Of a stretch of 38,905 nt of DNA, positions 38,774 to 38,905 are shown in pieces. Under the pieces are notes generated by a model. The model did not search any database, had not been told where the DNA came from, and was given only the letters and a program-made list of their open reading frames with translations. The DNA lies in NCBI RefSeq assembly GCF_014648475.1, contig NZ_BMRE01000067.1, positions 1-38,905 of the forward strand. The letters are read 5' to 3'. This DNA comes from Lentzea flava. GTDB taxonomy: Bacteria; Actinomycetota; Actinomycetes; Mycobacteriales; Pseudonocardiaceae. The number at the start of each line of letters is the position of its first letter. The stretch's first letter is position 1. Made by a program: the position numbers and the translations under genes.

Positions 38774-38789
38774 GTGGACGCATGTCCAC
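38774..38789 (+). promoter_or_regulatory. hairpin over the start of the last ORF
   Basis: GTGGAC-GCAT-GTCCAC, a perfect 6-4-6 dyad that includes the ATG at 38782-38784. Confidence 0.4.
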
Positions 38790-38859
38790 GCTGAAGACCG
38801 CCGCCCAGTTCTTCGCAGTGCGCACGCTCGTCCGCGGCTATGCGCTCCTAGATGGTTGA
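38782..38859 (+). pseudogene. possible 5' fragment of a truncated gene at the right edge
   Basis: ATG at 38782 opens a 25-codon frame. Its first 21 codons have strong G/C third positions (STLKTAAQFFAVRTLVRGY), then the composition drops abruptly (CTA GAT GGT TGA) and stays lower to the end of the window. This looks like the start of a gene cut by another sequence near 38848, perhaps an insertion element lying mostly outside. It could also be a genuine tiny gene or chance. Confidence 0.3.
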
Positions 38860-38905
38860 TTCCAAGGTCAATGGTCGTAGGCGGTCAGTGATCGTTTGAC
38901 TGGCT

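Overview
The window is high-GC actinobacterial DNA, most like Pseudonocardiales (a Lentzea/Saccharothrix/Actinosynnema-type genome; the genus is a guess). Evidence: RbpA, WhiA, the whiA-yvcK-rapZ-uvrC block beside gap-pgk-tpiA-secG, an ergothioneine (egt) operon, many GTG starts, strong G/C bias at third codon positions, and several apparently leaderless genes with a TANNNT -10 box 7-9 nt before the start codon.

Positions 1-12,100 are the conserved chromosomal core, nearly all on the minus strand. In transcription order (right to left) it runs uvrC, a poorly conserved Ala/Pro-rich ORF, rapZ, yvcK, whiA, then, after an interposed plus-strand LuxR/AAA regulator and a small minus-strand gene, gap, pgk, tpiA, secG and rbpA. 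It joins DNA repair, cell-wall and carbon control (YvcK, RapZ), sporulation control (WhiA), lower glycolysis, protein export and an RNA-polymerase factor. Starts and stops overlap by a few bases at several junctions (GTGA, ATGA, TGATG).

Positions 12,100-25,530 are accessory. They hold two tandem Rieske lipoproteins, a Prim-Pol-like small protein divergent from an XRE regulator coupled to a SLOG-fold protein, a SARP regulator, an alpha/beta hydrolase of the haloacetate-dehalogenase type, a membrane protein coupled to a coiled-coil protein, a one-domain S1 protein with a structured leader, a WYL regulator coupled to a SigG-like ECF sigma factor, a Tat-exported metallophosphoesterase with a LamG-like domain, and a TauE/SafE exporter coupled to a polytopic membrane protein.

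Positions 25,515-32,761 hold a secreted SlpD/E-type peptidase and the ergothioneine operon egtA-egtB-egtC-egtD (minus strand). A tnpB-only IS200/IS605-type element sits between egtC and egtD in the opposite orientation, and its right end supplies the egtC stop codon. No egtE is present here.

Positions 32,880-38,905 hold a cupin and divergent TetR sharing a palindrome, a secreted PEBP protein, a 983-residue secreted enzyme (two CBM35-like modules, two FN3, a PQQ-type sugar dehydrogenase propeller and a C-terminal PEBP domain) with a LacI-type operator-like palindrome upstream, an unrecognised 50-codon gene, an AcnR-like TetR regulator behind a perfect 24-bp palindrome, and a possible gene fragment at the right edge.

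The strongest candidates for something new are the TnpB insertion in the egt operon with its implied guide RNA, the XRE-SLOG unit with three ATGAG palindromes, the sugar dehydrogenase-PEBP fusion beside a free PEBP, the 50-aa gene facing the AcnR-like regulator, and the ATGA-coupled ORF between uvrC and rapZ. All assignments come from reading the sequence; no database search was run.
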